Positions 31,681-43,861 of a stretch of 64,000 nt of DNA are shown here, piece after piece. Under the pieces are notes generated by a model that worked only from the letters and a program-made list of their open reading frames with translations, was not told where the DNA came from and did no database searches. The translations under genes and the position numbers were made by a program. Where the stretch lies: the NCBI RefSeq assembly GCF_052324685.1, contig NC_135220.1, forward strand, positions 10,077,820 through 10,141,819, read 5' to 3'. The DNA comes from Brachyhypopomus gauderio (taxonomy: Eukaryota > Chordata > Actinopteri > Gymnotiformes > Hypopomidae). Each line of letters begins with the position of its first letter. Within the stretch, counting starts at the first letter, position 1.

Positions 31681-32228
31681 CTAATTTCTTCGATTTTCCC
31701 TCAAGAAAGTGTTTATTTTAAAGAAATGGTTGACTACATGTTCAAATAATTTATATTTATGACTAAAACATCACTATATATGCACACATGTTATATTTTT
31801 GGAAGATGCAAAGCCATTTTTATCTTTTCAAGAAGACTCAAACCTGAAATGAATATTTTTTTATATCATGTAATTTATTAAACAAATTGATAAATGATGG
31901 GCCAAACATAATTGGAAAAAAAAGTGATTTATCTTTATTTTTAATTTTTAATAATCAAGTAACAGGAATGAAGACTGGGTAACAGGAATGAACACTGAGT
32001 ATCAGGGACATGTGCCATGTGTGTGTGTGAACTTTTCTGGCCTTTTCTAAGACATCTTCTCTAATCTGGCCCAGGGTTCTTTTTTAATTTCCATATAGCG
32101 ACCTGTGACTGGCCTCAGGGGTGGGATAATACACAAAACATCATCAAAAAAGTACCAAAGCACATCTTCACGTGCTGGCCAGAAAAACATGTTGACCCCT
32201 ATTTTGTGCATGCAACGGATCTCAACAT

Positions 32229-32423
32229 TTACATTTACAATTATGACATTTGGCAGACGCAATTATCCAGAGCGACTTACATTTTTATCTCATTTTTTTA
32301 TACAAGTGAGCAATTGAGGGTTAAGGGCCTTGCTCAGGGGCACCTCAGTCATGGCCTCAGGTCTGGGGATCAAACCCACAACCCTCCGGTCACAAAACCA
32401 GTTCCCTAACCACCAGGCCATGA
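32229..32423 (-). mobile_element. SINE, tail type B, with 8-bp duplication
   Basis: The same tRNA-like head and CGCTCTGGATAA tail as the SINE at 7452-7640, read on the minus strand. CTCAACAT is duplicated at 32221-32228 and 32424-32431. It splits the C-terminal coding block of the 32047-35658 pseudogene. Confidence 0.88.
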
Positions 32424-32785
32424 CTCAACATGTGTTTCACTTGTATCTATGATGATGCCCAGGTATAGGTCACTCTCGTACTTAACAACACACCATTTGC
32501 CAACAACTTCAGGACTTTGCCACTGAACTTCCATGGCTTCTATGGGAGTCGTCTGATGATGACTGAATTTGAAATGCTTTGTATTAAAGCAGTCACAGGT
32601 CAGGTTTTGTTTGGCTGTGCACATGCAGCTGACATCCCTGTATGTCAGTTCTCCTCGGGCTACGGTCACTGCCTGATGCATCCTCATGGTGGCTGGAATT
32701 GGTGGAACATCATTGGGCATCTCCAAAACTGCTTTCTCAACTGCTTCCTCATTGACATAAAACAACTTGATTGTTGTTTCTGTCT

Positions 32786-32857
32786 TACATTTACATTTAT
32801 GGAATTTAGCAGACGCTCTGGATAAGAGCGTCTGCTAAATACCATAAATGTAAATGT
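32786..32857. repeat. Palindrome made of two SINE tails
   Basis: A near-perfect hairpin of about 72 bp. Each arm reads ACATTTACATTTATGG, then TTTAGCAGACGCTCT, the tail word of the type B SINE, and the two are joined head to head. It lies just upstream of the C-terminal block of the pseudogene. Confidence 0.85.
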
Positions 32858-33159
32858 AAGTGCTACGTAGTTGCTTGGAATCTCCAAGGTAGTATAGATA
32901 GCCCTGAACACAAGGTACTCTAAGCTGGAAATACCACTAGACGAAAGTCATATGATACCTAACAATTATGCCAAGTCATTATACCTGAATATACACATCA
33001 CCTGAGGAAAAAGACAGTAAGCAATTCCTATAACCCATTTATGCACAATACCTGAGAAAAAGACAGTAAGCAATACCTGTAACAAACACCTGAGGAAAGA
33101 GACGATAAAGCACAATAGACGAAGCATAATTACGTAAAGTGCACTTAAAAGAGGTGGGT

Positions 33160-34036
33160 CTTCAGTCAGCGTCTGAAGACAGCAAGTGACTCTGATGTTC
33201 GGACACACAAGGGAAGTTCATTCCACCACCTTGGAGCCAGAACAGAGAAAAGTCTGGATGCTTGTCTCCCATGTGTCCTAGATGATGGAGGCTCAAGACG
33301 AGTCATACTTGAGGCACGGAGGGCACTAGGTATGCTTCTGGGTTTTACCATGGCCATCAAGTAAGGAGGAGCTGGACCATTCTTTGCTTTGTAGGCCAGC
33401 ACCAGGGTTTTATATTTGATGCAGGCAGCTACCGGAAGCCAGTGGAGGGAGCACAGCAAGGGAGTGACATGGCTGAACTTGGGAAGGTTGAAGACCAGCC
33501 GAGCTGCAGAGTTCTGGATCAGTTGCAGGGATTTGATGGCATGCGTAGGAAGACCAGCCAGGAGGGAGTTGCAGTAGTCCAGTCTTGAGATGACAAGGGA
33601 CTGGACAAGGACCTGAGTGCTTCCCTAGAGAGAAATGGCCGAATCCTCCGAATGTTGTGAAGGGCGAACCTGCATGATCGTTTTATGTTAGCAACGTGGA
33701 CCGTGAAAGGAGAGTTGATTGTCGACAACTACACCAAGGCTACGCGCTTCCATGGATGGAGTGATCACGGTGTTCTCGAATGAGATAGAAAGATCACGAT
33801 GAGGACTGGCTCTTGCAGGGATGTACAGCATCTCTGTCTTGCTTGGGTTAAGCTTTAGGTGGTGAGCTGCCATCCAAGAGGTAATGTCTTTTAGACATGC
33901 AGAGATTCGAGCTGAAACCTGTGTGTCAGAAGGTGGGAAGGAAAAGAAGAGCTGGGTGTCATCCGCATAACAGTGATAAGAGAAGCCATGTGCTGAAATT
34001 GTCTCACCCAGTGAGCGGGTATAAAGGGAAATAAAT
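33160..34036 (-). pseudogene. L2-like LINE 3' fragment
   Basis: On the minus strand: YADDTQLFFSFPPSD (catalytic RT motif) and LKLNPSKTEMLYIPA at 34000-33830, then [15 protein letters not shown] and [13 protein letters not shown] at 33450-33200. One frame change separates them. 5'-truncated next to a SINE 3' half. A short imperfect tandem repeat (GAGGAAAAAGACAGTAAGCA-type) lies at 32998-33110. Confidence 0.82.
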
Positions 34037-34040
34037 GAAA

Positions 34041-34190
34041 TGAAATGTGCCATATTTTGTCAATTGTGATTTTTACACCCCAATCGAAATTTGTCCTCTG
34101 CTTTTAACCCATCTGTGCAGTCAGAACACACACACACTAGTGATTACTAGGGGGCTGTGGATCACACGTGCCCAGAGCGGTGGGCAGCCT
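34041..34190 (-). mobile_element. SINE type A, 3' half only
   Basis: Matches the tail half of the SINE at 8943-9224 (TGTGCCATATTTTGTCA through GGATCACACGTGCCC). The tRNA head is missing. It abuts the SHGKGAP coding block of the pseudogene. Confidence 0.82.
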
Positions 34191-35847
34191 GTCCCTTTGC
34201 TGACCAGACTGTCAGCCCTCCTCTTGAGGGCTCCTCCCACACCACCTGGGGCACCCTTCCCATGGCTCGCCTCAAAGAAGTTCCGTGTCCCAGCAGTGAA
34301 TCCTCGTCTGAACAGCTCGGTACAAAACATGAAAAAAATCCCTCGCTGTCTATACTGAGTGCATGGGCCATCACTGTAGAAATGGTGGAGACCTCCGGAT
34401 GTACAGTCTGCACGTAATTAAGCACTGGTGACAATTACTGCCAAATTGCTGGTGGACCCTTTTGTCTTGAGGGGGACACTGTGCAGAAGGACATTGGGTG
34501 GGGGGATGTAGGCACATAAAGCACACCCGTGTGCAGCGTTGCCTGCTGGTGTGATGCTCCGAAGTGGACTGCCTGTATCTCTGTGCTGTATTTGCAGAGG
34601 TAATTTTCAATCCATGTCTCAGTGCCCTGTAGTGGCTAAACTGATTATTAATGTTGTAAGTGTGTCTCTTAAACTTGTGTAGTTGCAGGTTCAGCAGTGA
34701 CAGCAGTTCTTCTTGTGTGGTCTGGAACTCTTTTTTTATTGTGATTTTAGATGTTTTGCCATTGGGGTCATTCTTGTGTTCTTTATCCACTACTGCCCAC
34801 TGGAGAGAAGCCACTTGACTCTGTCTGTTGTACTGACTAGAGCAGGGGTGCACAACATACGGCCTGCGGGCACCTCCATTGGGGCCCGCCGGATGATAAA
34901 TAATTTGGCCCGCTGACGAACCAGCAGTGTTGTTTTTCGGGCTACCGTGGGAGTAATTAAACATTAAGAATCGATCGCAACATAATTTGTCTCCATTTTA
35001 CAGTACTCGCCGCCGCACCCCCCCCCCCACTGGCTCCTCCATCAAGTTGTGCATCCCTGGACAAGAGACTGAGCAAGAGAGGTCCTTGCATTCAGAACAT
35101 TCTCCATACATTCACTGAATGTTTTCTGTGTCACATGTGATGGCTTTCACAAGGTCATGCAGGTTGATGGTGCTGATCACCCAGATTCTCATGCATCCTG
35201 CACATGCATGTGTCCCGGTCACTCAGAGTTGGATGAACAACCCAAAAAGTTCGAAGGGAACAGAAGAGTGAGTAAGAGACGGAGCTTTCTTCTTCAGCTA
35301 AAAACTTAATGTGCAAATTTTTCAAGGTATCCAATAGGAACCGTTTTTGCTTTTTGTTTTTCTTCCAAGTGATGGTCTGCCTTTTTCCAGTTGTAATGCG
35401 GCTCACATCATCCCTTGAGTAGAAAGCTCTCACTCTGTTTAAGAAACTTTGTCCAACCTTGTTGTTCTGCTTCCGCTGGTAGGTGTAGTTAACCTTCCCA
35501 TTTCTCTCATTCTTCCATCTTTTCTTTGAAAAGCCCAATGAATCTTGAGCTAAGCGTTGCAGCCTGTACTTTTTCAGAACTTTTCCTGTTATTTTTGAAA
35601 TTATTTGCCTTTCCCTCTCCCTCTGTGCTGCTCTGTATTTGTTTCGAATGTCCTCCACCAGAGCCTATTGCAATATTGCAATTGTTAAAATGTACATTAT
35701 GTTACATAATCTGTGACTCGATAAGTAGAATTTCATACTGTAATGCAATCATGTCTACTTTTTTTGATATATAATAGTTATACTATTTTACTAGTTAATG
35801 AAGTTTTGCACTTTTTTCTAAAAGAAATGTTTTGAAATGTGTGTTTT

Positions 35848-36181
35848 TGTAATGCTGGCGGCTGGGTGAAGGACGAGGCACGAGTCCAATGTGAGCAGCA
35901 AACGTCACTTTTTAATTTACACATAAAGCGCAGACGGCGCACATAAAACACGCTTGCAACGAACGTGTTACACTTAAACAACGACAAGCACAGGACACCG
36001 CGCGAATGCACATTAAATAGACAAACCACATAAACCCCACGTAATGACGAGTGACAGGTTACAGGTGAGACGGATGAACACAAGACATAACCGCACCCAC
36101 GGAGATCCACAGACACAGACGACTAAACGTAGACAACGTAAACACGCCCAAAATGGAGGGGTCGGTGACCGTAACGTGACA
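35848..36181 (-). repeat. Solo LTR with GTTTT duplication
   Basis: On the minus strand it begins TGTCACGTTACGG and ends CCAGCATTACA. GTTTT flanks both sides (35843-35847 and 36182-36186). The end word GCATTACA is shared with the solo LTR at 53196-54941, so the two are related. 334 bp. Confidence 0.88.
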
Positions 36182-36186
36182 GTTTT

Positions 36187-37699
36187 TAGGCCCAATGGTC
36201 AAACTATTATATTAAGGTGTACAATTTACTGTTATTTATTATTGTATTTTGCACATTTTCAGTCAAATTTTTTTTTCTATTGATGCCAAAGGATATAGAA
36301 GACATTTTGAAAAAAACTTGGCATGGATTTATTGCGTTTTGCGAAAAAACGAATTGTTTTTTTTTTATAAATCTTTAAATATCAAAATCTTTATTTGATT
36401 TGTTTGTGTTTTTTTAACCTTTTTTTAACCTATGGTATTTGATAGTTTGAAACAGAAAACAGTGGTTTTCAGCCTACCACTTTCTACCACGTTTTTACTC
36501 AAATTGATCAAAATGGATTTATAGCGTTTTGAAACCAAACTCTTCATATGTATGTATGTGTATATATATATAAATTATAATTTTTTTTTTGTTTTTCAAA
36601 ATGTATATATATTTCTTCACTGAACTTTGCTCTCTCTATCTCTCTTCTCCCTCTGACTTTAGATTTCTCGCTATCCAGAAACATATCCATTCTCTGCACG
36701 CAAATGTACACGCACTCGCAATCACACCACATACATATTAATCCATCCATAAAATGCCATAAATAACACGAGGAATAGCTCAGGAATAATACAACGCACG
36801 TAACGTCTCAACCAGTGCTTAATTTGTAAATCAAACGATGCTGGAACGCAAACAGTGGCATGAGACACAGGGTCACTGAGGCCAACAATGTCACCGGATC
36901 GCACACAAAATGCAACGCTTAGGCGCACAAATGTCAAAATAACAAGCCAATTCATATATATAAATTACTTTTAAATTATTTACGTGTGTTTTAAGTGCAG
37001 AAGTGCATTTTAAGTGCATTTTCAAGTACTTTAGCCTAAATTCCAGCACTTTTCAAATCTGAAACACAATGCAACATTAAAATTGGTCAGTTAAATGTTC
37101 CTTCCCCTGTTTTTGAGGGGTGTTTATACTACCACATATCGTTTCGGAGAACACTGCAAAGAATGTAACGCGCACGGGGTGTGCGGAGTCGCGCGCTACG
37201 GTCACTCACGAAAGTATAACTAGCTTTATAGGGGAGACACAGAAAGGCATCGCTAAAAAGGAGAGCTCTTATGTGATTTAGGAAACCTGAATGTGGATCT
37301 TGTGTTTAAAAATGTCTTTTATAGAATTATTTGTTCAATTAATTGGTTCAACGCAGACAGATTTCTTCTTAACTTATAATTAGTAGGCTTGAAAGTTACC
37401 AGATCATTTCATAATGAAAGAGTTCCCGGATCCTGTTCCGACAGGATCCGGCTCAAATTAAGCCCTAGTCTCAACATCACAACATGCATGTCACTCCAAA
37501 CCCAACTCCTTTTATATTATATTCTATCTGTCTCTATGTAAGCACTTCTCTCTATCTTTCTGCACCAATTTCTGTTTTATTACTATTGTACATCCCAGAC
37601 CAGGAAACAAATAACTCTGTTTACATTCTATCCCATACACAGCAGAAAATATTCAAGCATGTGCTCGTATCACATCATTGATAAATACTATTAATCCAT
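36187..37699. other. AT-rich DNA with F1 repeat fragment, no gene
   Basis: 36190-36600 is T-rich low complexity. 36990-37200 carries the GTGCTGGAATTT and CTTGAAAATG-type arm of family F1 in reverse. A short palindrome with GGATCCTGTTCCGACAGGAT sits at about 37427. No supported ORF. Confidence 0.5.
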
Positions 37700-39444
37700 A
37701 TCCCACTATATGTCCTCACTTAAATTTATAAACTGGAACATTCGTGGTATTGGCACACAAATTAAGCAAACCAAGGTACTAAATCATCTCACATCACTAA
37801 AGGCAGACATTTGCTTACTACAAGAAACACATCTATCAAACAAATCATCACAAGTTCAGGTCATCATAATACACCAAAATATTTTCAGCCTACTATAACT
37901 CCAGACAAAGAGGAGTATCAGTATTAATAAGCAAAAATGTATCTTTTACACATAACACCTCCATATTAGACCGAGAAGGAAGATATATTATAATCAACAT
38001 AAACATCAGCAATACCCCCTTAACAATAGCTAGCTTATATGCCCCCAATACTGATAACCCATCCTTCTTTCACGAATTTTTCAACCATATAAACTATCTC
38101 AGGCTCTACAGTTATTATTGGAGGTGACTTTAACTTAACCCTTGACTCACATATAGACAGATTAACCAGTTCACACAACACACGTAACTGGCAGTCCACA
38201 GACATCATAAAACAATACATGACAGACTTAGGGCTCAGTGAAGGTTGGCGCCTCAAAAACCTGAACGCTAAAGAATTTTCTTTTTATTCATCAGTCACTC
38301 GCACTCTCGCATTGACTATCTCTTAACCGGCAATTCTATTATATCTGAAATAAAATACCACCTGATAACAATTAGCGACCATGCTCCAGTATCACTTACA
38401 TGGAACATAAATCCAATATATAAAACTTTCAACTGGTGACTAAATACCTCCTTACTCAGAGATCCAGAGTTTGACAGCTATATTAAAAAAGAGTGGGCAT
38501 CTTTCCTAGAAACCAATGATTCTCCAGAAACACCACCAACACTACTTCGGGAAACTGGAAAGGCAGTGTTAAGAGGCAAAATAATCTCTTACTCTTCTTA
38601 TAAGAAGAAAGATTTAGAAAATGAGACTAATCTACAACAAAAAATTGGGGAGCTATCGAATGAAATGATAAAAATGCAAATGCAAATCACAATATAATGA
38701 ATTAATAACTAAGAAGACTCAATTTTTAATACAACGACTAAGACAGGAACAATTCGAATACAATAATAAATCAGGTAAATTCCTAGCTAACCAATTAAAG
38801 TATAACAAAGAAAAAACTACAATCGCATTAATCAAAGATGAAAATGGACTAATCAGGCAAAAACCAAACTAAATTAATGAAGTATTTTGGAAGTATTGTA
38901 AAAATCTATACTCACTAGAACACGATCCGGACCCAATGGATATACATACTTTCCTCAATAATATAAACCTTCCAAAACTAACGGAAGAACAAAAATCCAC
39001 ACTAGAAAAAACAATAACTGCAGAACTCCATAAAGCCCTCAAAAAGATGCCTAACAACAAAGCGCCAGGTCCAGATGGCTTCCCCGTTGAATTTTACAAG
39101 CCCTTCTGGACAATATTTACTCCATTTATTAGATTAACAGCCGAAATTAAACACAACAAGAGATTACCAACAGAAATGAATACAGCTACAATATCTCTCC
39201 ATCTTAAACCCAACAAAGTTTAAACCAAACAATTACTGTCCACTGTCACTAATTAATGCAGACACAAAGATAATAAGTAAGACTTTAGCTGCCAGATTGG
39301 AAACGGTTATCCCATTCCTCATTCATCCGGACCAGACTGGCTTCATCAAAGGCAGACACTCCAACACCAACATGCGCAGACTACTCAACTTGATACATTA
39401 CACGACAGTACATAAGTCCGAAACCGCAATAGTCACTCTAGATC

Positions 39445-41262
39445 AGGGGTACTCAACTGGCGGACCGCGGTCCGGATCCGGACCCGAACGCAGTCCTGTC
39501 CGGACCCAATCTCATTCCTGATTAACTGGATACGGACCAAAACAAAACCGTAGCATTTATTTCTGGGCTATTGAAAAAACACTCCGTCACGAGTGTTACG
39601 TTTGCCACCCCCGCTCAACAACAGGCCCGTAGCCAGCATTGTGATGGGGGGGGATCTTTTTCCCCCAAAAGTGGAGTGAGGGGGGGGGGGGGGGGGTTAT
39701 GTCTTATATGTTTCCTCTATGCTGCGCCTGTAGCGATCGATCGCCAGTGGTTGGCGCCAGAGCGAACTAGTAACTCAGTGGGTTTTCCATCCACCGAGTT
39801 TTTGCGCATTTTGAAAATGCGCATGAAAAAAGCTGGATGGAAAAAGACCAAAATTCGAAAAAAGCCCCAAATATCGCAAAAAGATGTTTACGCTAGGAGG
39901 AGGTGGAAAAGTTAGACTATCGCATCGCCAAAATTCGGAAAAACTGGATGGAAAAGGGTTTTTCGCATAAACTATGACGTATCATGCCTCAAGTCAAGTG
40001 GTTCTGTACATGATCGCGATGTAAAGATGGCAAATGCATACAAAAACAGTTCTGGAGAGAGCAAAAATTGAATTTAACTTCTCCATGTAAAGAAAAGAAA
40101 AAGAAAAAAATGTTTCACAACCTCAACGTGCAAAAATGCGTAACTGCCAGATGGACGTAAAACCACTATTGTTTGGCGTCCTCTCACGTGATCTAAAGTT
40201 TATTCGCATAACTGTAATGAATGGAAACAAGGCTTAATTCACATATTCACATTGCGTGAGAGTTGGCAACACTGTTATAAGTTTGTTGTGAATTTGTTGT
40301 TGCTGTCCTTATTTGTTTGTCTGTATATTCACCGGAGATTAACAATTCATTCATTGAACAGCCTACCTATCTTGAGGGGCATGTGTGTACGGAGGGAGGG
40401 TGCGGGGGCGGGGGGGGGGATCGAACGAACCCTTCGATCCCCCCTGGCTACGGGCCTGAACAACATATGTTCGCCACCCCGCTCAACAACAAGCCTGCCT
40501 TTTTGACGCTTCGCGAGCGGCGTGAGGGTCCGCGCGGCGAAAATGACGTAATCGCTGTGGCTCCGCGTGTGCGCGAGTGTCTCGCGCGCTGTTGGTTCGA
40601 GAGGTCGTGCCGCTGTGGCTCCGCGTGTGCGCGAGTGTCTCGCGCGCTGTTGGTTCGAGAGGTCGTGCACTTCTCGAATTTTGTAACTTCACGCCGCGCT
40701 TCAGCGCAATGAACAAAGTCACATTTTCAGGGTTCATACACCTTTATAAGGTGGAATTAAAGCACTTGTACGTCACTTTCAAGGTCCATTTCAATATTTC
40801 CCAGCATGTTAAACATAATTAAGTTAAATATTTATACATATACTCAAAATAATTCGCTTTTTATCACATTATTTAATGGTTGTTTATTTAAAAAACGCCC
40901 AATCTTCACGTCTTCATGTTCTCTCATGTTTTGTCCTGGAATTACAAGAGGCTCGTATTTGTTAACCTAATACAAGAGAACTATTCAGTCAGACAGCTAT
41001 TTGTTGTGAAACCAAGTAGTTACAATTTCAAGCATTTTAAAGTACCTAAATTCCAGCACTTTTCAAACCTGAAACATATAGCAACAAATAAAATTGGTCA
41101 GGTAAATGGTCATTCCCGTTTTGAGAGGTGTTTCTACCACATATCGTTTCGGACAAAACGCCTATCGTATAAACGCCTCCACCGTTCGCGCACCGTCCCC
41201 CCCCCCGCTCAACAACTTACGTTCGCCACCCCCGCCGCACCGGACCTCAGGGCACAGGTATC
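39445..41262. mobile_element. Composite insertion in LINE RT domain
   Basis: The left edge CAGGGGTACTCAACTGG is a hAT-type terminus inserted after LINE bases CTCTAGAT. Inside lie a G run at about 39679-39696, a dispersed repeat with words like GCGCATTTTGAAAATGCGC (39790-39960), a C/G-rich tract at 40385-40440, and an F1 repeat copy (40504-41095). The right boundary, near 41262, is not clean and no target duplication could be matched. Confidence 0.55.
40504..41095. repeat. Family F1 repeat copy with internal duplication
   Basis: The GC-rich segment CGAGCGGCGTGAGGGTCCGC, then a tandem duplication of about 57 bp (TGGCTCCGCGTGTGCGCGAG repeated near 40557 and 40614), the GGGTTCATACACCTTTATAA body, and the terminal AAATTCCAGCACTTTTCAA arm. 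Confidence 0.68.
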
Positions 41263-41316
41263 TGCCAGGCTTTCGATAAGGTCAGTTGGAAATTCATTTT
41301 CAGTACACTACATAAG

Positions 41317-41654
41317 CAGGGTTGCCAACTGTCACGCATTGAGCGTGAGACACACGCATTTGACCGTTTTCACACGCTCTCACGCCACACTTCCGATATC
41401 TCACGGCGAAAAAAAATATCCAGTTTATTTACCTCAGATCCACATATATGATTCAATACGTTACTAGTTCGCTAGCTCTGGCGCCATCCACCGGCGATAT
41501 AACACTGAATCTGTGTCCATTTTACGTTCGCCACCCCCCCCCCTGCTCTACAACTTTCGTTCGACATCCCCCCCCCCCACTCAACAAAATACACTCGCCA
41601 CCGGCTCCAGGTTAAAATCTCACTCCAAGCGAACGTCAAAAGTTGGCAACCCTG
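41317..41654. mobile_element. Small hAT-like element
   Basis: Termini CAGGGTTGCCAACT and its inverse AGTTGGCAACCCTG. ACATAAG is duplicated at 41310-41316 and 41655-41661. 338 bp, no coding. Removing it restores LINE reading between CACTACATAAG and CTAGG. Confidence 0.85.
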
Positions 41655-42059
41655 ACATAAGCTAGGTTTTGGAGAATCATTTATTGACTGGATCAAAACG
41701 TCGTATACTGCACCCAAAGCCACAGTAAATACTAACGGTCTAATATCACATAATTTCACACTACACAGAGGGACCAGGCAAGGATGCCCACTCTCTCCTT
41801 TATTGTTTTCAATTTTTATAGAACCATTAGCAGCAGCCATACGTCAATGCCCAAATATCAAAGGTACCCACACCACAGAACATAAAATCAGCCTCTATGC
41901 ACACTGTAAAAAATAGAACTTGAGAATTAGTTGTCTATACTTGAAATAGTAAGTTGGTTACTGAACTCAATTGTTCGAAAGTTAATCTAACAAAAAATGT
42001 TTTGTTCTGCTCAACATTAACAAGAACATAAGAAAAACTTGAAAAATCATGTTGAGAAA

Positions 42060-42207
42060 AATAGTTATTGAGTCTGAGCCTAAAGACAAGCCGCGCACGC
42101 GCTATGCCTTCCTCGCGCATGCTCTGTGAGAGGTTTGGTTATTGCGCGGGAAGGACGGATGTCGTTTGCTCTGGAGACGTCATTTGGACTTCGCTGAAGA
42201 CTGAAGT
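42060..42207 (+). promoter_or_regulatory. Putative promoter/first exon of cargo gene
   Basis: A GC- and CpG-rich patch (GCGCACGCGC, CCTCGCGCATGC, TTGCGCGGGAAGG) is embedded in AT-rich element DNA 160 bp inside the left end. It ends in GACTGAA followed by GTAAG, a splice-donor-like sequence. The uninterrupted site would read GTAAGTATT, as preserved at 44888-44896 after the hAT insertion. It is proposed as the non-coding exon 1 of the SAMD3-like gene. Confidence 0.4.
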
Positions 42208-42765
42208 AAGCAGAGGTGGGGACTCGAGTCACATGACTTGGACTCGAGTCAGACTCGAGTCATTAATATTAAGACTTTTGACTTGACTTGAAAAAATATT
42301 CAGAGACTTAGACTTGACTTGGACTTTTACACCAATAACTTGGGACTTGAATTGGACTTGAACCTGTTTACTTGCAAAGACTTGATTTTTTTTTTACCCC
42401 AAATCTAAATTTTAAAACGCATATTAATATTTATAAAGTGCGCCCCATTAATTTCATTTCCGTCCTTCTGACGCAGACCGGCGTTACACCAGATTCTGTG
42501 ACCGTCGAGTTTTGTGACCACAGGGGGCGCTATTTCACAGTTTCTGTTCAGAGGCACAAACGCTTTACGAATGCTACGTAAACTATGCTGATGCACTTTC
42601 TTTACTCGTTTTGTTGGTGTCCACGAACCAAAATATGACAGATGTTTATATTTACATTTTATCGTCTCTTAATTACATAAATGTACTTAAACAAGATTTA
42701 CCATCCCCTCACCATTGAGGCCAACAAAGAAATCATGAATGGGATATACAGGTGAGCCTTTTTAA

Positions 42766-43282
42766 CCCTTCGGTTTTGTTGACCTCACGTTTTTTACTTT
42801 AGTGTTCCCGGTCTTCAGAGACCGGTCTGTTTTAACACACAAAAAACCCTTGCAAACACCACCTTGCAAACACCGGCATAACGTGTGTGTGTCTGTGTCT
42901 GTAGGTGTGTGTGTAGGTGTGTCTTTGTGTCTGTGTGTGTGTCTGTGTGTGTGTGTGAGTGTCTGTGTGTGTGTGTGTGTTTAGGTGTGTGTGTAGGTGT
43001 GTGTGTGAATGAGTGAGTGAGTGTGTGTGTGTGTTTAGGTGTATGTGTGTAGGTGTGTGTGTGAATGAGTGAGTGAGTGTGTGTGTGCGTGTGTGTGTGT
43101 GTGTGCACGCGCGCATGTAAATTCATGCACATGAGTGGCATGTCACACTCAGATCACAGTGTGCCTTGCAAACATAGGCATAACATGTGTCTGTGTCTGT
43201 AGGTGTGTGTGTGTGTGTCTGTGTGTGTAGGTGTGTGTGTGTGTGTCTGTGTGTTTAGGTGTGTGTGTAGGTGTGTGAGTGA

Positions 43283-43330
<48 letters not shown>

Positions 43331-43821
43331 GTGTGAATTCATGCACATGAGTGGCATGTCACACTCAGATCAGAGGGGCCTTGCAAACATAGGCATAACG
43401 TGTGTGTGTGTGTGTCTGTGTGTGTAGGTGTGTGTGTGTGTCTGTGTGTGTTTAGGTGTGTGTGAGTCTGTGTGTGTTTAGGTGTGTGTAGGTGTGTGAG
43501 TGAGTGAGTGAGTGAGTGTGTGTGTGTGTGAATTCATGCACATGAGTGGCATGTCACACTCAGATCAGAGGGGCCTTGCAAACATAGGCACAACATGTGT
43601 GTGTGTGTGTCTGTGTCTGTGTGTGTAGGTGTGTCTGTATGTGTGTGTGTGTCTGTGTGTGTAGGTGTGTGTGTGAGCGAGTGAGTGAGTGAGCGAGTGA
43701 GTGAGTGTCTGTGTGTGTGTAGGTGTGTGTGTGTGTGTGTAAGTGTGTGTGTCTGTGTGTGTGTTTAGGTGTGTGTGTTTAGGTGTGTGTGTTTAGGTGT
43801 GTGTGTTTAGGTGTGTGTGTT

Positions 43822-43861
<40 letters not shown>

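Larger units (their letters stand above)
32047..35658 (-). pseudogene. Decayed multi-copy fish protein family, function unknown
   Basis: Four minus-strand coding blocks appear in the right order. N-terminal block 35658-35155: basic coiled region, GFSKKRWKN, KVRAFYSRDDVSR-like motif, KRFLLDTLKNLH, and YSLFCSLRTFWVVHPTLSDR with DTCMCRMHEN. Middle block 34800-34440: ITIKKEFQTTQEELLSLL, FKRHTYNINNQFSHYRALR, then in another frame NYLCKYSTEIQAVHFGASHQ. Third block 34430-34190: FCTELFRRGFTAGTRNFFEA and SHGKGAPGGVGGALKR. C-terminal block 32765-32432 plus 32228-32047: WCVVKYESDLYLGIIIDTSE, then IRCMHKIGVNMFFWP to a stop. The blocks are separated by a SINE, an L2 LINE, a second SINE and a foldback. I recognise the pattern as a widespread uncharacterised fish family, probably transposon-associated. 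The conserved acidic segment before NYLCKY appears deleted here. Confidence 0.65.
37700..41901 (+). mobile_element. L1/Tx1-like LINE, 5' two-thirds
   Basis: Plus-strand ORF2 with frame breaks. The endonuclease starts at 37710 (MSSLKFINWNIRGIG, LQETHLS, GGDFNLTLD near 38120). The RT fingers are at 38936-39223 (NNKAPGPDGFPVEFYKP), then DQTGFIKGRHS at about 39325. The first catalytic Asp region is broken by a composite insertion (39445-41262). AFDKVSWKFIF resumes at 41266-41300, a small hAT sits at 41317-41654, and GTRQGCPLSPLLFS lies near 41770-41815. The copy is cut inside its YADD codons by the giant element at 41902 and resumes at 61378. No ORF1 was recognised upstream. Confidence 0.88.

Noticed and set aside
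34157..34417. Plus-strand ORF of 86 codons
   Set aside because: Antisense of the SHGKGAP coding block of the minus-strand pseudogene plus SINE sequence.
42880..43600. CRISPR-like array with about 200-bp spaced repeats
   Set aside because: Repeats are joined by simple TG tracts, not unique spacers, and the genome is eukaryotic.
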